NCBI GenBank assembly: GCA_902568975.1
Contig: CACFSO010000001.1
Location: 124,001-188,000, forward strand
DNA: 64,000 nucleotides
Origin: an uncultured Pelagibacteraceae bacterium
GTDB lineage: Bacteria > Pseudomonadota > Alphaproteobacteria > Pelagibacterales > Pelagibacteraceae
Direction: 5' to 3'
Shown here: piece by piece, positions 25,532 to 33,907 of the stretch
Layout: the number at the start of each line of letters is the position of its first letter
How positions within the stretch are numbered: position 1 is the stretch's first letter
Notes under the pieces: generated by a model
The model's input: only the letters and a program-made list of their open reading frames with translations
The model's database searches: none
What the model was told of the DNA's origin: nothing
Translations under genes and position numbers: made by a program

Positions 25532-26122
25532 ATGCACCCAGAATTATTATCAATGTCATTATTTATGTTAGTCACAAGTTGTTCACCTGGCCCAAACAAT
25601 ATTGTAGCATCTTATTCCGCATTTAATTTTGGAATAGCAAAAACTATTCCTCATATGTTTGGAGTAATTTTTGGTTTTACGACTTTAGTTGCAGTAATAA
25701 ATTTTGGTTTGATAAATATCTTTAAGATGTTTCCAATTATTCAAGAAATATTAAAATATACAGGATCTGTTTTTTTAATTTATCTAGCTTATAAAATTGC
25801 ATTTTCTAAATCTAGCTCTAGCAAAGCCTCTGAAAATCCAGTTAAATTTATAGAAACTTTTTTTTTTCAATTTTTAAACCCAAAAGGAGTTATAGTAGCA
25901 ATTATAATAGTATCTACTTATGTAGATAGTGGAGAAAATTTTATTAATCACTCTATATGGGTTTTAGTTGTGGCGTTCATATTTGCTTGCTTTAGTATTT
26001 TCTTCTGGTCACTTGTGGGAAAATTTTTGAGAAAATTTGCGACAAATGAGAAATTTATTAAATTTTTTAACTATGTTATGTCATTCCTTTTATTAATTTG
26101 TATAGCAACTTTTTATTTATGA
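25532..26122 (+). CDS. LysE/RhtB-family amino acid exporter
   Basis: A 196-residue membrane protein with about six hydrophobic segments. The N-terminal family signature is TSCSPGPNNIVASYSAFNFG (residues 14-33), and FLNPKGVIVAIIIV follows around 113. Such proteins export amino acids or their analogues. It begins 4 bases after csaA and ends 45 bases before acnA on the same strand. Substrate unknown. Confidence 0.9.
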   Translation: MHPELLSMSLFMLVTSCSPGPNNIVASYSAFNFGIAKTIPHMFGVIFGFTTLVAVINFGLINIFKMFPIIQEILKYTGSVFLIYLAYKIAFSKSSSSKASENPVKFIETFFFQFLNPKGVIVAIIIVSTYVDSGENFINHSIWVLVVAFIFACFSIFFWSLVGKFLRKFATNEKFIKFFNYVMSFLLLICIATFYL

Positions 26123-26167
26123 TAGCGATTCATAATTTAGCCGAAATAATTTATAAAATAAAAATTT

Positions 26168-28843
26168 ATGAAACCTGGAAATAAAAATTCTTATAATTCA
26201 CTGAAATCTATAAATATTAGTGGAAAAAATTATAAATATTATTCAATTACTGAAGCTGAAAAAAATGGTCTTTCGGGAATATCCAAACTTCCAAAATCAT
26301 TAAAAGTTTTATTAGAAAATTTATTAAGATATGAAGATGGTGAAATTGTTAAAAAGAACCAAATTGATTCAATTAGAAATTGGTTAAAAGAAAAAAAATC
26401 TATAACAGAAATTGCTTATAGGCCATCAAGAATTTTATTACAAGATTATACCGGAATTCCGGCTGTTGCTGATCTAGCTGCCATGAGAGATGCAGTTAAA
26501 GAAAAAAATAAGGATCCAAAAACAATTAACCCTCATTCACAAGTAGATCTAGTAATTGACCACTCAGTTCAGGTTGATCAGTTTGCAAATAAAGACTCTT
26601 TGGAAAAAAATGTTGAAATTGAATTTGAAAGAAACGGAGAAAGATATTCTTTTTTAAAATGGGGCCAACAGGCTTTTGATAATTTTAGAATTGTTCCTCC
26701 AGGCACGGGCATTTGTCATCAAGTTAATTTAGAATATTTATCAAAAGTTGTATGGTCAAAAAAATATAATGGGGAAAATTATTTATTTCCTGATACTTTG
26801 GTTGGAACTGATAGTCACACAACAATGGTAAATGGTTTATCGGTGCTTGGCTGGGGTGTTGGCGGTATAGAAGCAGAAGCTGGAATGCTAGGTCAACCAA
26901 TCTCAATGTTAATACCCGAAGTTATCGGATTTAAAGTATTAAATAAATTACCAGAAGGAACCACTGCCACAGATTTAGTTTTAACAATTGTTAAAATGTT
27001 GAGAGATAAAGGAGTAGTTGGAAAGTTTGTAGAATTTTATGGAGATGGTTTAAAAAATTTAACATTAGCTGACAGAGCAACAATTGCAAATATGGCTCCA
27101 GAATATGGAGCCACATGCGGTTTTTTTCCAGTTGATGAAGAAACTATAAAATATTTAAGTTTTTCAGGCAGAAGCAATGAAACAATAAAAGTTGTAGAAG
27201 AGTATTCAAAAATTCAAGGATTATGGTCTAGTGATGAAGATGAAATTGAATTTACCGATACTCTTTTTTTAGATATGTCTTCAGTAGTACCTACAATTTC
27301 TGGACCAAAAAGACCTCAAGATAAAGTTTTACTTAATGAGGCATCATCTAATTTCCAAAAAGTATTTGAAAAAGTTAATAATAGAAAAGTACCTAATGTT
27401 TCAAGAGTTGAGGGTACAGGCTACGAAATTAAAGATGGCTCAATATTAATTGCAGCAATAACTTCTTGTACAAATACTTCAAATCCAAATGTATTAATTG
27501 CAGCTGGGTTGCTTGCAAAAAAAGCAGTTGAAAACGGATTAAGTACGAAACCTTGGGTTAAAACTTCTCTTGCTCCAGGATCTCAAGTTGTAACAGATTA
27601 TCTAGCTAAAGCAGGATTAAATATATTCTTAGATAAATTAGGTTTTAACCTGGTTGGATATGGATGCACTACCTGCATTGGTAACTCAGGCCCTTTGCCA
27701 GATAATATTTCTCAGTCTGTAAAAAAAGATAAGATTTATGCAGTTTCTGTTCTTTCAGGGAATAGAAATTTTGAAGGAAGGATATCTCCTTTGGTTAAAG
27801 CAAATTATTTAGCATCGCCTCCATTAGTAGTAGCTTATGCCTTAGCAGGATCTATGCAAAAAGATTTATATAAGGATCCAATTGGAATAAATTCAAAAGG
27901 TAAAGAAATATATTTAAAAGATATTTGGCCATCAAATAAAGAAATAGAAAATACTCTTAAAGAATCTTTAAATCCCGAAATGTTTATTAAAAGATATTCA
28001 AATATTTCTGAAGGACCAAAGCAATGGCAAAAAATTAACACAGAAAAAAATAGTATTTATGAATGGGATGAAGGTTCGACATATGTTAAGAGACCTCCTT
28101 TTTTTGATAATTTATCAGATCAACCAGAAGGTTTTAAAGAAATTAAAGATGCTAGACCTTTATTAATATTAGGAGATGTGATTACCACAGATCATATCTC
28201 TCCTGCTGGAACAATTCAGAAAGAAAGCCCCACAGGTGAATATTTTATGAAACATCAAATACTACCCAAAGATTTCAATTCTTATGGCTCTAGAAGAGGA
28301 AATCATGAAGTCATGATGAGAGGTACCTTTTCAAATATTAGAATAAGAAATGAAATTACACCTGAAAAAGAAGGAGGTTTTACAAAAGTTTATCCCGAAG
28401 AAAAAATAATGTCGGTTTATGATGCAGCCATGGAATATAAAAAAAGAAAAATTGACTTGATAGTAATAGGAGGAAAAGAATATGGAACCGGATCCTCAAG
28501 AGATTGGGCAGCAAAAGGTGTAAAATTACTTGGAATTAAGGCTGTTTTAGCAGAAAGTTTTGAGAGAATTCATAGATCAAATTTAATAGGTATGGGAGTA
28601 TTACCTTTGCAATTTATTGAAAATATGGACAGAAAAAAATTAAAATTAAAGGGATCTGAACTTTTTACAATTTTAAACATTGAAAAAGGCGTGGCTCCAG
28701 GTGATAAAGTTGAAGTTAAAATAAAATATTTTTCAGGTGAAGAAAAAAGTATAAAAATGTTATGCAGAATAGATACAAATAATGAAATAGAATACTATAA
28801 AAATGGTGGTATTCTTCAATATGTCTTAAGAAACATGATTTAA
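26168..28843 (+). CDS. acnA: Aconitate hydratase A
   Basis: A full-length 891-residue aconitase of the AcnA/IRP1 type, which interconverts citrate and isocitrate in the TCA cycle. Ligands of the [4Fe-4S] cluster are in AITSCTNTSNP and GYGCTTCIGNSGPLP. DSHTTMVNGL and the swivel-domain motif YGTGSSRDWAAKG are present, as is the N-terminal RILLQDYTGIPA. Isolated housekeeping gene, followed 4 bases later by a YfgM-like gene. Confidence 0.97.
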   Translation: MKPGNKNSYNSLKSINISGKNYKYYSITEAEKNGLSGISKLPKSLKVLLENLLRYEDGEIVKKNQIDSIRNWLKEKKSITEIAYRPSRILLQDYTGIPAVADLAAMRDAVKEKNKDPKTINPHSQVDLVIDHSVQVDQFANKDSLEKNVEIEFERNGERYSFLKWGQQAFDNFRIVPPGTGICHQVNLEYLSKVVWSKKYNGENYLFPDTLVGTDSHTTMVNGLSVLGWGVGGIEAEAGMLGQPISMLIPEVIGFKVLNKLPEGTTATDLVLTIVKMLRDKGVVGKFVEFYGDGLKNLTLADRATIANMAPEYGATCGFFPVDEETIKYLSFSGRSNETIKVVEEYSKIQGLWSSDEDEIEFTDTLFLDMSSVVPTISGPKRPQDKVLLNEASSNFQKVFEKVNNRKVPNVSRVEGTGYEIKDGSILIAAITSCTNTSNPNVLIAAGLLAKKAVENGLSTKPWVKTSLAPGSQVVTDYLAKAGLNIFLDKLGFNLVGYGCTTCIGNSGPLPDNISQSVKKDKIYAVSVLSGNRNFEGRISPLVKANYLASPPLVVAYALAGSMQKDLYKDPIGINSKGKEIYLKDIWPSNKEIENTLKESLNPEMFIKRYSNISEGPKQWQKINTEKNSIYEWDEGSTYVKRPPFFDNLSDQPEGFKEIKDARPLLILGDVITTDHISPAGTIQKESPTGEYFMKHQILPKDFNSYGSRRGNHEVMMRGTFSNIRIRNEITPEKEGGFTKVYPEEKIMSVYDAAMEYKKRKIDLIVIGGKEYGTGSSRDWAAKGVKLLGIKAVLAESFERIHRSNLIGMGVLPLQFIENMDRKKLKLKGSELFTILNIEKGVAPGDKVEVKIKYFSGEEKSIKMLCRIDTNNEIEYYKNGGILQYVLRNMI

Positions 28844-28847
28844 TTTT

Positions 28848-29492
28848 ATGGATGAGGAAATTCAAATAATAAATTCTAATACAAGAAACGAAAAAATAAA
28901 AAATTTTTTTATTAATAATAAAAAAAAATTTTTCATAGGATTTATAATTATTGTAATTATAGTAATTTCATTTTTTTTGTATTTTGAACTTGAAAAAAGA
29001 AGAACAATTAAATTATCAAACAAATATGACAAAGCTGTAATGATTTTTAATTCTGGTAATGAAACTTTAGCAACTCAAAATTTAAAGGAAATAATCAAAG
29101 AAAAAGATAAAATTTATTCTCCTTTATCTTTATATTTTTTAATAGATAATAACTTAATAAACTCAAGGGAAGAAACAAATAATTTTTTTGATTTATTGAT
29201 TAACAAGACAGGCGCTGATAAAGAAATAAAAAACTTAATTATATATAAAAAGGCACTTTTTAACTCAGAGTTCGAAAATGAAAATAATCTTCTTAAAATA
29301 TTAAACCCTTTAATTAATTCAGAAAGCGTATGGAAATCACACGCACTTTATCTTTTGGGAGAATATTTTTATTCAAAAGGTGAAAAACAAAAATCTAAAG
29401 AATTTTTTAGTAAAATTTTAGAATTAGAAAGTAGTAATCAAAAAATAAAGTTTAATACTCAAAGAAAAATTCGAAGTTATTTTAGTGATTAA
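28848..29492 (+). CDS. YfgM-like membrane-anchored TPR protein
   Basis: A 214-residue protein with a Lys-rich N-terminus, one TM helix (about 29-48) and a C-terminal region with weak tetratricopeptide repeats (for instance ALYLLGEYFYSKGEKQKSKEFF around 170). This layout and the position directly before bamB match YfgM, the periplasmic chaperone-linked protein encoded next to bamB in enterics. Sequence conservation is low, so the call rests mainly on architecture and synteny. Its 3' end overlaps the GTG start of bamB by 8 bases. Confidence 0.65.
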   Translation: MDEEIQIINSNTRNEKIKNFFINNKKKFFIGFIIIVIIVISFFLYFELEKRRTIKLSNKYDKAVMIFNSGNETLATQNLKEIIKEKDKIYSPLSLYFLIDNNLINSREETNNFFDLLINKTGADKEIKNLIIYKKALFNSEFENENNLLKILNPLINSESVWKSHALYLLGEYFYSKGEKQKSKEFFSKILELESSNQKIKFNTQRKIRSYFSD

Positions 29493-30792
29493 AAATTTAT
29501 TATTCTATTTATTATTATTAGTTACATTTGGCTGCTCATTTAATACAGGGTCTGATTTTTGGACAAGAAAGACTAATATTCAAACAGAAGAAGGAAATGT
29601 AAAAATTAGCAAATTATTTAAAGACAATGAAATTGAAAACAAAGAATTTAATCCAAATATTAAGTTAGAGTTAAATTCAGAATTTAAAAAAAATAGTTTT
29701 TTAAATAATTTAGATAATAATAATGGTTTAATTAATTTTGATGAACCATTACTACAATCATCTAGATTTAAATTTTCAAAAATAGAAAATTTTAATTTAT
29801 TAGAACCAGATTTAATTTTTACTAATTACGGATTTATTTTTTTTAATAAACAGGGAACAATTTTAAATTTTGATAAAAATTCTAAATTAATTTGGAAAAA
29901 AAATGTTTATTCAAAAAAAGAAAAAAAATTAAACCCAGTTTTATTTTTTTCAAATGACAAAAATTATTTAATAGTTGCTGACAATATTGCTAAATTATAT
30001 GTTTTAAATCTTAAAACTGGAGAATTAATTTGGAAAAAAAATAATTCAGCTCCTTTTAATTCGCAAATAAAAGTTTTTAAAGATAGGTTTTATTTAGTCG
30101 ATTATGAGAATGTATTAAGGTGCTTTTCTGTTTTAAATGGAAAGGAGTTATGGCAGGTTAAAACAGAGGAGTCTTTTATTAAATCGAAAAAAAAATTGTC
30201 ATTAATTATAAAAAATAACAAAGTAATATTTAATAATTCTATAGGAGACATTACTGCTGTTGATTTGCATTCAGGAAATTTAATTTGGCAAACGCCAACA
30301 CAAAGTACTGCAGTTTATTCTGAAGCATTTAAGTTACAAACCTCAGATTTAGTATCTAATGAGAGCTCAGTCTATTTTTCAAATAATAAAAACCAATTTT
30401 TTTCATTAGATTTAAATTCAGGACTAATCAATTGGAAACAAAAAGTTAATTCAAATTTGAGACCTACAATAGTTGATAGATTTGTTTTTACAGTAAGCAT
30501 TGAGGGTTTTTTATTTATAATAGAAAAAAATACAGGTAAAATTTTAAGAATATCAGATTTATTAAATAAATATGATTCAAAGAAAAGAAATAAAATTAAA
30601 CCATTAGGTTTTGTAATGGGCAAAAGTAAAATATATTTGACCATGAGCAATGGTAGATTATTATTAATTGATACAATTTCTGGCAAGACACTGGCGATTT
30701 TAAAATTAGACAATCAGAAAATTTCTAGACCTTTTTTATTTAACAAAAAGCTATTTGTAGTAAAAAATAATTCAATAATTAAACTTAATTAA
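29485..30792 (+). CDS. bamB: BamB-like outer-membrane assembly lipoprotein
   Basis: A 435-residue lipoprotein starting with GTG. The signal peptide MIKNLLFYLLLLVTFGC has a lipobox with the modified Cys at residue 17. The rest is a PQQ-type beta-propeller with repeated GxLIWKxx units, seen at LIWKKNVY, GELIWKKN, GKELWQVK, GNLIWQTP and GLINWKQK. BamB is the scaffold lipoprotein of the BAM complex that inserts outer-membrane proteins. The YfgM-like gene overlaps upstream; the cupin gene overlaps the stop by one base (TAATG). Confidence 0.85.
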   Translation: MIKNLLFYLLLLVTFGCSFNTGSDFWTRKTNIQTEEGNVKISKLFKDNEIENKEFNPNIKLELNSEFKKNSFLNNLDNNNGLINFDEPLLQSSRFKFSKIENFNLLEPDLIFTNYGFIFFNKQGTILNFDKNSKLIWKKNVYSKKEKKLNPVLFFSNDKNYLIVADNIAKLYVLNLKTGELIWKKNNSAPFNSQIKVFKDRFYLVDYENVLRCFSVLNGKELWQVKTEESFIKSKKKLSLIIKNNKVIFNNSIGDITAVDLHSGNLIWQTPTQSTAVYSEAFKLQTSDLVSNESSVYFSNNKNQFFSLDLNSGLINWKQKVNSNLRPTIVDRFVFTVSIEGFLFIIEKNTGKILRISDLLNKYDSKKRNKIKPLGFVMGKSKIYLTMSNGRLLLIDTISGKTLAILKLDNQKISRPFLFNKKLFVVKNNSIIKLN

Positions 30793-31223
30793 TGTTGTTA
30801 AAAATTTTAGAAAAATTTGGTAGAAAAAAACAAGTTTTAGATAGAGGACCATCACACCCAGACTATAAACAAGCAAAACCATGGATGAATAGATATTATC
30901 TTTTATTTAGATATAGACCAAAATGGTTTCCATTTAATATTATAATTCATGAAATGCTTGATAATGACCACGGAGTAGGGGTTCATAATCATTTATGTCC
31001 TTATATAACAATTATTTTAAAAGATGGTTATTGGGAAACTTTAAAGGATGGTAAATTTTGGAGAAATCCTGGGTATATTGGTTTTAGATCTGCAAATAAT
31101 TTTCATAGAGTTGATTTAAAACCTGGAACAAAACCTCTTACTATATTTATTCCTGGTCCATTTGGTTTAAGAAAAGGACCTAGATCTGAATATGGAGAAG
31201 ATTTTAAAACAAAATTAAAGTGA
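30792..31223 (+). CDS. Small cupin-fold protein of unknown function
   Basis: A 143-residue protein with a single cupin-like core. The first motif resembles GVGVHNHLCPYITIILKDGYWE (two His and a Glu, about 58-80) and the second FHRVDL (His at about 104), a plausible metal site. Flanking sequence is basic. There is no signal peptide. It overlaps bamB by 1 base and the yjbQ-like gene by 4 bases, so it is translated in a chain with both. I do not recognise a specific family. Confidence 0.7.
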   Translation: MLLKILEKFGRKKQVLDRGPSHPDYKQAKPWMNRYYLLFRYRPKWFPFNIIIHEMLDNDHGVGVHNHLCPYITIILKDGYWETLKDGKFWRNPGYIGFRSANNFHRVDLKPGTKPLTIFIPGPFGLRKGPRSEYGEDFKTKLK

Positions 31224-31639
31224 TACAAAAATTTTATAATTTAATAATAAATACGAATGGTCAAAAATTATATGAATTTACTTCTGATACAATCAGTTGG
31301 ATTAAAAATTCAAATTTTAAAAATGGCATAATTAACCTTAGCATTCTTCATACCAGTGCATCAATTATTGTGCAGGAAAACGCAGATTTAGATGTACAAA
31401 AAGATTTAATAAATTATTTTGATAAATTAGTTCCCATGGATAATAAACTTTATATTCATACTACAGAAGGAAAAGATGATATGCCGGCACATATAAAATC
31501 AGCTTTAACAAATAATCAAATATCTATGAGTATTAATAATGGAGAGTTACTTCTAGGAACTTGGCAAGGTCTTTATTTATTTGAACATAGATTGAAGCCA
31601 CAAAAAAGAAAAATAATTCATCATTTTATTGGTGAATAA
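31220..31639 (+). CDS. YjbQ/UPF0047 family protein
   Basis: A 139-residue member of the YjbQ family, starting with GTG within the stop of the cupin gene. Family hallmarks are LHTSASIIVQENAD (about 43-56), TEGKDDMPAHIKSAL (about 85-99) and LGTWQGLYLFEHR. YjbQ homologues have a trimeric beta-barrel and weak thiamine-phosphate synthase activity, but the physiological role is unsettled. The gene ends 3 bases from the convergent 150-residue hypothetical gene. Confidence 0.92.
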   Translation: MIQKFYNLIINTNGQKLYEFTSDTISWIKNSNFKNGIINLSILHTSASIIVQENADLDVQKDLINYFDKLVPMDNKLYIHTTEGKDDMPAHIKSALTNNQISMSINNGELLLGTWQGLYLFEHRLKPQKRKIIHHFIGE

Positions 31640-31642
31640 ATA

Positions 31643-32095
31643 CTAAATAAAAGGGTTATAAGCCCACTGAAGTATTGCTTGTCTTTGTCTCCTTCTACAG
31701 TGCAAATCTCCCTCATTACAGTTTTTTTTGATCGCTTTAACGTGTCTAGTGAAATTTTTCCATCTTTTAATTTGAATTTCATCAATTTTAGGAATTCTTC
31801 TTCCCGCACTAAATCTACAGTACCATTGAAACCACCCTAAAGGATCTTCTTTAAAAATCCATCCTTTATCTAACCACTCTTTTCTTGACAATCCAGATTT
31901 AACTTTGAACCTATTAAGATTTACATTAAAACTTTTACTTAACTTTGCTTTTTTAAACCAGGTTTTTGGATATTCATTTATTTTATCTCCAAAATAAGAT
32001 CCTCCGAAAACTCCAAGTTCTAACATTTGTTTTGGTGTCAATTCGGGTTTAAAAATTGTATAAAAACTATAATTTTTTTCTTTAAACATCTTCAC
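31643..32095 (-). CDS. Conserved hypothetical protein rich in Trp and basic residues
   Basis: A 150-residue soluble protein without a signal peptide or TM helix. Notable stretches are LELGVFGGSYFGD (about 25-37), a repeated W-phi-KK pattern, GWFQWYCRFSAGRRIP (about 88-103) and a basic Cys-containing C-terminus (DLHCRRRQRQAILQW). I do not know its function. It stands 22 bases downstream of gmaS and may be the last gene of that transcript. Confidence 0.7.
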   Translation of the reverse strand: MKMFKEKNYSFYTIFKPELTPKQMLELGVFGGSYFGDKINEYPKTWFKKAKLSKSFNVNLNRFKVKSGLSRKEWLDKGWIFKEDPLGWFQWYCRFSAGRRIPKIDEIQIKRWKNFTRHVKAIKKNCNEGDLHCRRRQRQAILQWAYNPFI

Positions 32096-32117
32096 GATGT
32101 TTTATTTTAAATTTAAG

Positions 32118-33443
32118 CTAACAGTCAAGTGTGTTATTTTTTTCCCATTCAGTTATTGGTTTTTTCTTATTAAATGAATCTGTTTTATTAAATAAATTTA
32201 ATTCTTGTTTTTTCAATTTAATATAACTGTTTATTACATCATTACCAAAAGCGTGTCTCATGTCTTTATTTTCGCTGATTTTTTCTAATGAGCCTTCTAA
32301 ATTATCAGGTAATTTTGGTAAATTTGGATATTTTTTATAATCTGTATACATATTACAATTCAATGGCTTTCCTGGATCTAATTTGTTATTTAAACCGTAT
32401 AAACCAGCAGCGATAATTCCGGCCTGAAGTAAATATGGATTTGCTGAACCATCCATAAGTCTTAATTCAAATCTTCCTGGATCAGGAATTCTAATCATGT
32501 GTGTTCTATTATTTCCAGTATAAGAGATGCTACTTGGCGACCAAGAAGCACCAGATTTTGTTGGTGGAGCATTAATTCTTCTATAACTATTTATTGTTGG
32601 ATTAAAAAAAGTTGATAAGGAAGAAGCATGTTTCATTATTCCTCCTAGAAAATTATATGCAATTTTACTAAGTCCATATCTGTCAGCATTGTCTAAAAAT
32701 TTATTTTTTGATCCATTCCATAGTGAAATATGAGCATGACATCCATTACCAGTAAGATTTTCAAAAGGCTTGGGCATGAATGTTGCTCTTAAGCCATGTT
32801 TTTCAGATAAATTTTTAACCATGAATTTGAAAAAAGTGTGGCGATCTGCTGTTACCAAACAGTCTGAATAGTTCCAATTCATTTCAAACTGTCCATTTGC
32901 ATCTTCATGGTCATTTTGGTAAGGCTTCCAGCCTAGTTCGATCATACCATCACAAATTTCTTTTATTAAGTCATACCTTCTCATTAATGCTGATTGATCA
33001 TAACAAGGTTTTGGCTGTATATCTTTTGAATCAGCAATATTTGAGCCATCAGATGATATCAAAAAGTATTCACATTCTACCCCAGATTTCATTGATAAAT
33101 TTTGTTTTGATAATTTTCTAATTTGATTTTTTAACATAACTCGAGGCGAGGCTTCCACTTGCTTCCCATTCATCCACAAATCTGACGCTAACCATCCCAC
33201 TTCTTTATTCCAAGGAAGTTGTATCAAACTATTTGGATCTGGTATTGCAAACATATCAGTATCAGCTGGCGTCATATCAAGCCAAGTAGCAAAACCAGCG
33301 AAACCAGCCCCATTTTTTTGCATATCTGATATTGCTGAAGCTGGTACTAGTTTTGATCTAAGTACACCAAAAAGATCAACAAAGCTGATTAGAAAATATT
33401 TAATTTTTTTTTGCTTAGCGATCTTAGATAAATTTTTTGCCAT
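32118..33443 (-). CDS. gmaS: Gamma-glutamylmethylamide synthetase (GlnT / type III glutamine synthetase-like)
   Basis: A 441-residue glutamine-synthetase-fold protein. It has YFLISFVDLFGVLRSKLVP at the N-terminus, GAGFAGFATWLDMTPAD, the metal-site region NDHEDANGQFEMNW (about 190), GCHAHISLW and SYTGNNRTHMIRIPDPGRFE. The EDANGQFE and GNNRTH blocks are those I associate with rhizobial GlnT and GMA synthetases. GMAS ligates methylamine to glutamate with ATP, giving gamma-glutamylmethylamide, the substrate of MgsABC encoded upstream on this strand. Alternative: a true GlnT that uses ammonia. No regular GlnA is seen in the window. Confidence 0.78.
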   Translation of the reverse strand: MAKNLSKIAKQKKIKYFLISFVDLFGVLRSKLVPASAISDMQKNGAGFAGFATWLDMTPADTDMFAIPDPNSLIQLPWNKEVGWLASDLWMNGKQVEASPRVMLKNQIRKLSKQNLSMKSGVECEYFLISSDGSNIADSKDIQPKPCYDQSALMRRYDLIKEICDGMIELGWKPYQNDHEDANGQFEMNWNYSDCLVTADRHTFFKFMVKNLSEKHGLRATFMPKPFENLTGNGCHAHISLWNGSKNKFLDNADRYGLSKIAYNFLGGIMKHASSLSTFFNPTINSYRRINAPPTKSGASWSPSSISYTGNNRTHMIRIPDPGRFELRLMDGSANPYLLQAGIIAAGLYGLNNKLDPGKPLNCNMYTDYKKYPNLPKLPDNLEGSLEKISENKDMRHAFGNDVINSYIKLKKQELNLFNKTDSFNKKKPITEWEKNNTLDC

Positions 33444-33462
33444 AAATTACTTTAACATAATT

Positions 33463-33624
33463 TTATTTAAATAAAGATAAAAAGAAATCTTTATAATATA
33501 TTAAGTTTATAACTATAATAATTACTATAGCTATTATAAAACCATATTTTGCTTTTGGCCAAGCCAATCTTGCCATTCTTGAAGGTATTTTTTTTTGATT
33601 ATTTTCGAAATTTTTATCTTCCAT
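33463..33624 (-). CDS. Possible 53-residue single-TM protein
   Basis: A short open frame begins with MEDKNFENNQKKIPSRMARL, continues WPKAKYGF, then has one strongly hydrophobic segment (IIAIVIIIVINLIYY, about 30-44) and a Lys end. It fills most of the 232-base gap between the 73-residue gene and gmaS and ends 19 bases before the gmaS start. The ATG follows the terminator stem at 33630-33661 by only 5 bases, so no Shine-Dalgarno is possible. An internal ATG at 33576 would give 37 residues. Composition and amphipathic layout look like a real membrane peptide, but it may be chance. Confidence 0.35.
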   Translation of the reverse strand: MEDKNFENNQKKIPSRMARLAWPKAKYGFIIAIVIIIVINLIYYKDFFLSLFK

Positions 33625-33629
33625 AAAAT

Positions 33630-33661
33630 AAAAGGGCGCATCGTTAAAGAAGCGCCCTTTT
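33630..33661 (-). terminator. Intrinsic terminator after the amt-linked small gene
   Basis: A 10-bp stem with core AAGGGCGC/GCGCCCTT around a 12-base loop is followed on the minus strand by TATTTTAT. It lies 14 bases beyond the stop of the 73-residue gene and should end or attenuate the amt transcript before gmaS. Confidence 0.8.
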
Positions 33662-33675
33662 TAAAAATTAATTAT

Positions 33676-33897
33676 TTACCAATCACTAATATTATTTTTA
33701 TAGTCACTAGCGCCATGTCTTTTTCTTGCAAGTTTTTCAAGCTTACTAGTTTCTTGCATGTTGCATATAACGTGCCATCCTATCCATAATACTAATGCGA
33801 TAAGTACCAATATACCTTCGGTTCCTACGCCAGGATAAACAGCACCTTGAACTTCTTTAGCGCTCAAGTGATCTATCCAGTTTGTTACTGTTGCCAT
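33676..33897 (-). CDS. Small membrane protein downstream of amt (73 residues)
   Basis: Begins MATVTNWIDHLSAKEVQGAV and has one TM helix at about 27-46 (ILVLIALVLWIGWHVIC), ending in a charged cytoplasmic-type tail. A strong Shine-Dalgarno (AAAGGAGG) precedes the ATG, and the gene follows amt by 10 bases, so it is clearly translated with the transporter. It could be a partner or regulator of Amt. I do not recognise the family. Confidence 0.75.
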   Translation of the reverse strand: MATVTNWIDHLSAKEVQGAVYPGVGTEGILVLIALVLWIGWHVICNMQETSKLEKLARKRHGASDYKNNISDW

Positions 33898-33907
33898 ATA
33901 TCCTCCT

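Noticed and set aside
26724..26906. Antisense open frames within acnA and many other long genes
   Set aside because: Low-complexity translations opposite strongly conserved coding sequence, with no ribosome sites; shadows of the real genes.
33444..33675. tRNA or other structured RNA gene in the largest gap
   Set aside because: No cloverleaf or GTTC-type arm is seen; the gap is explained by a terminator and a short open frame.
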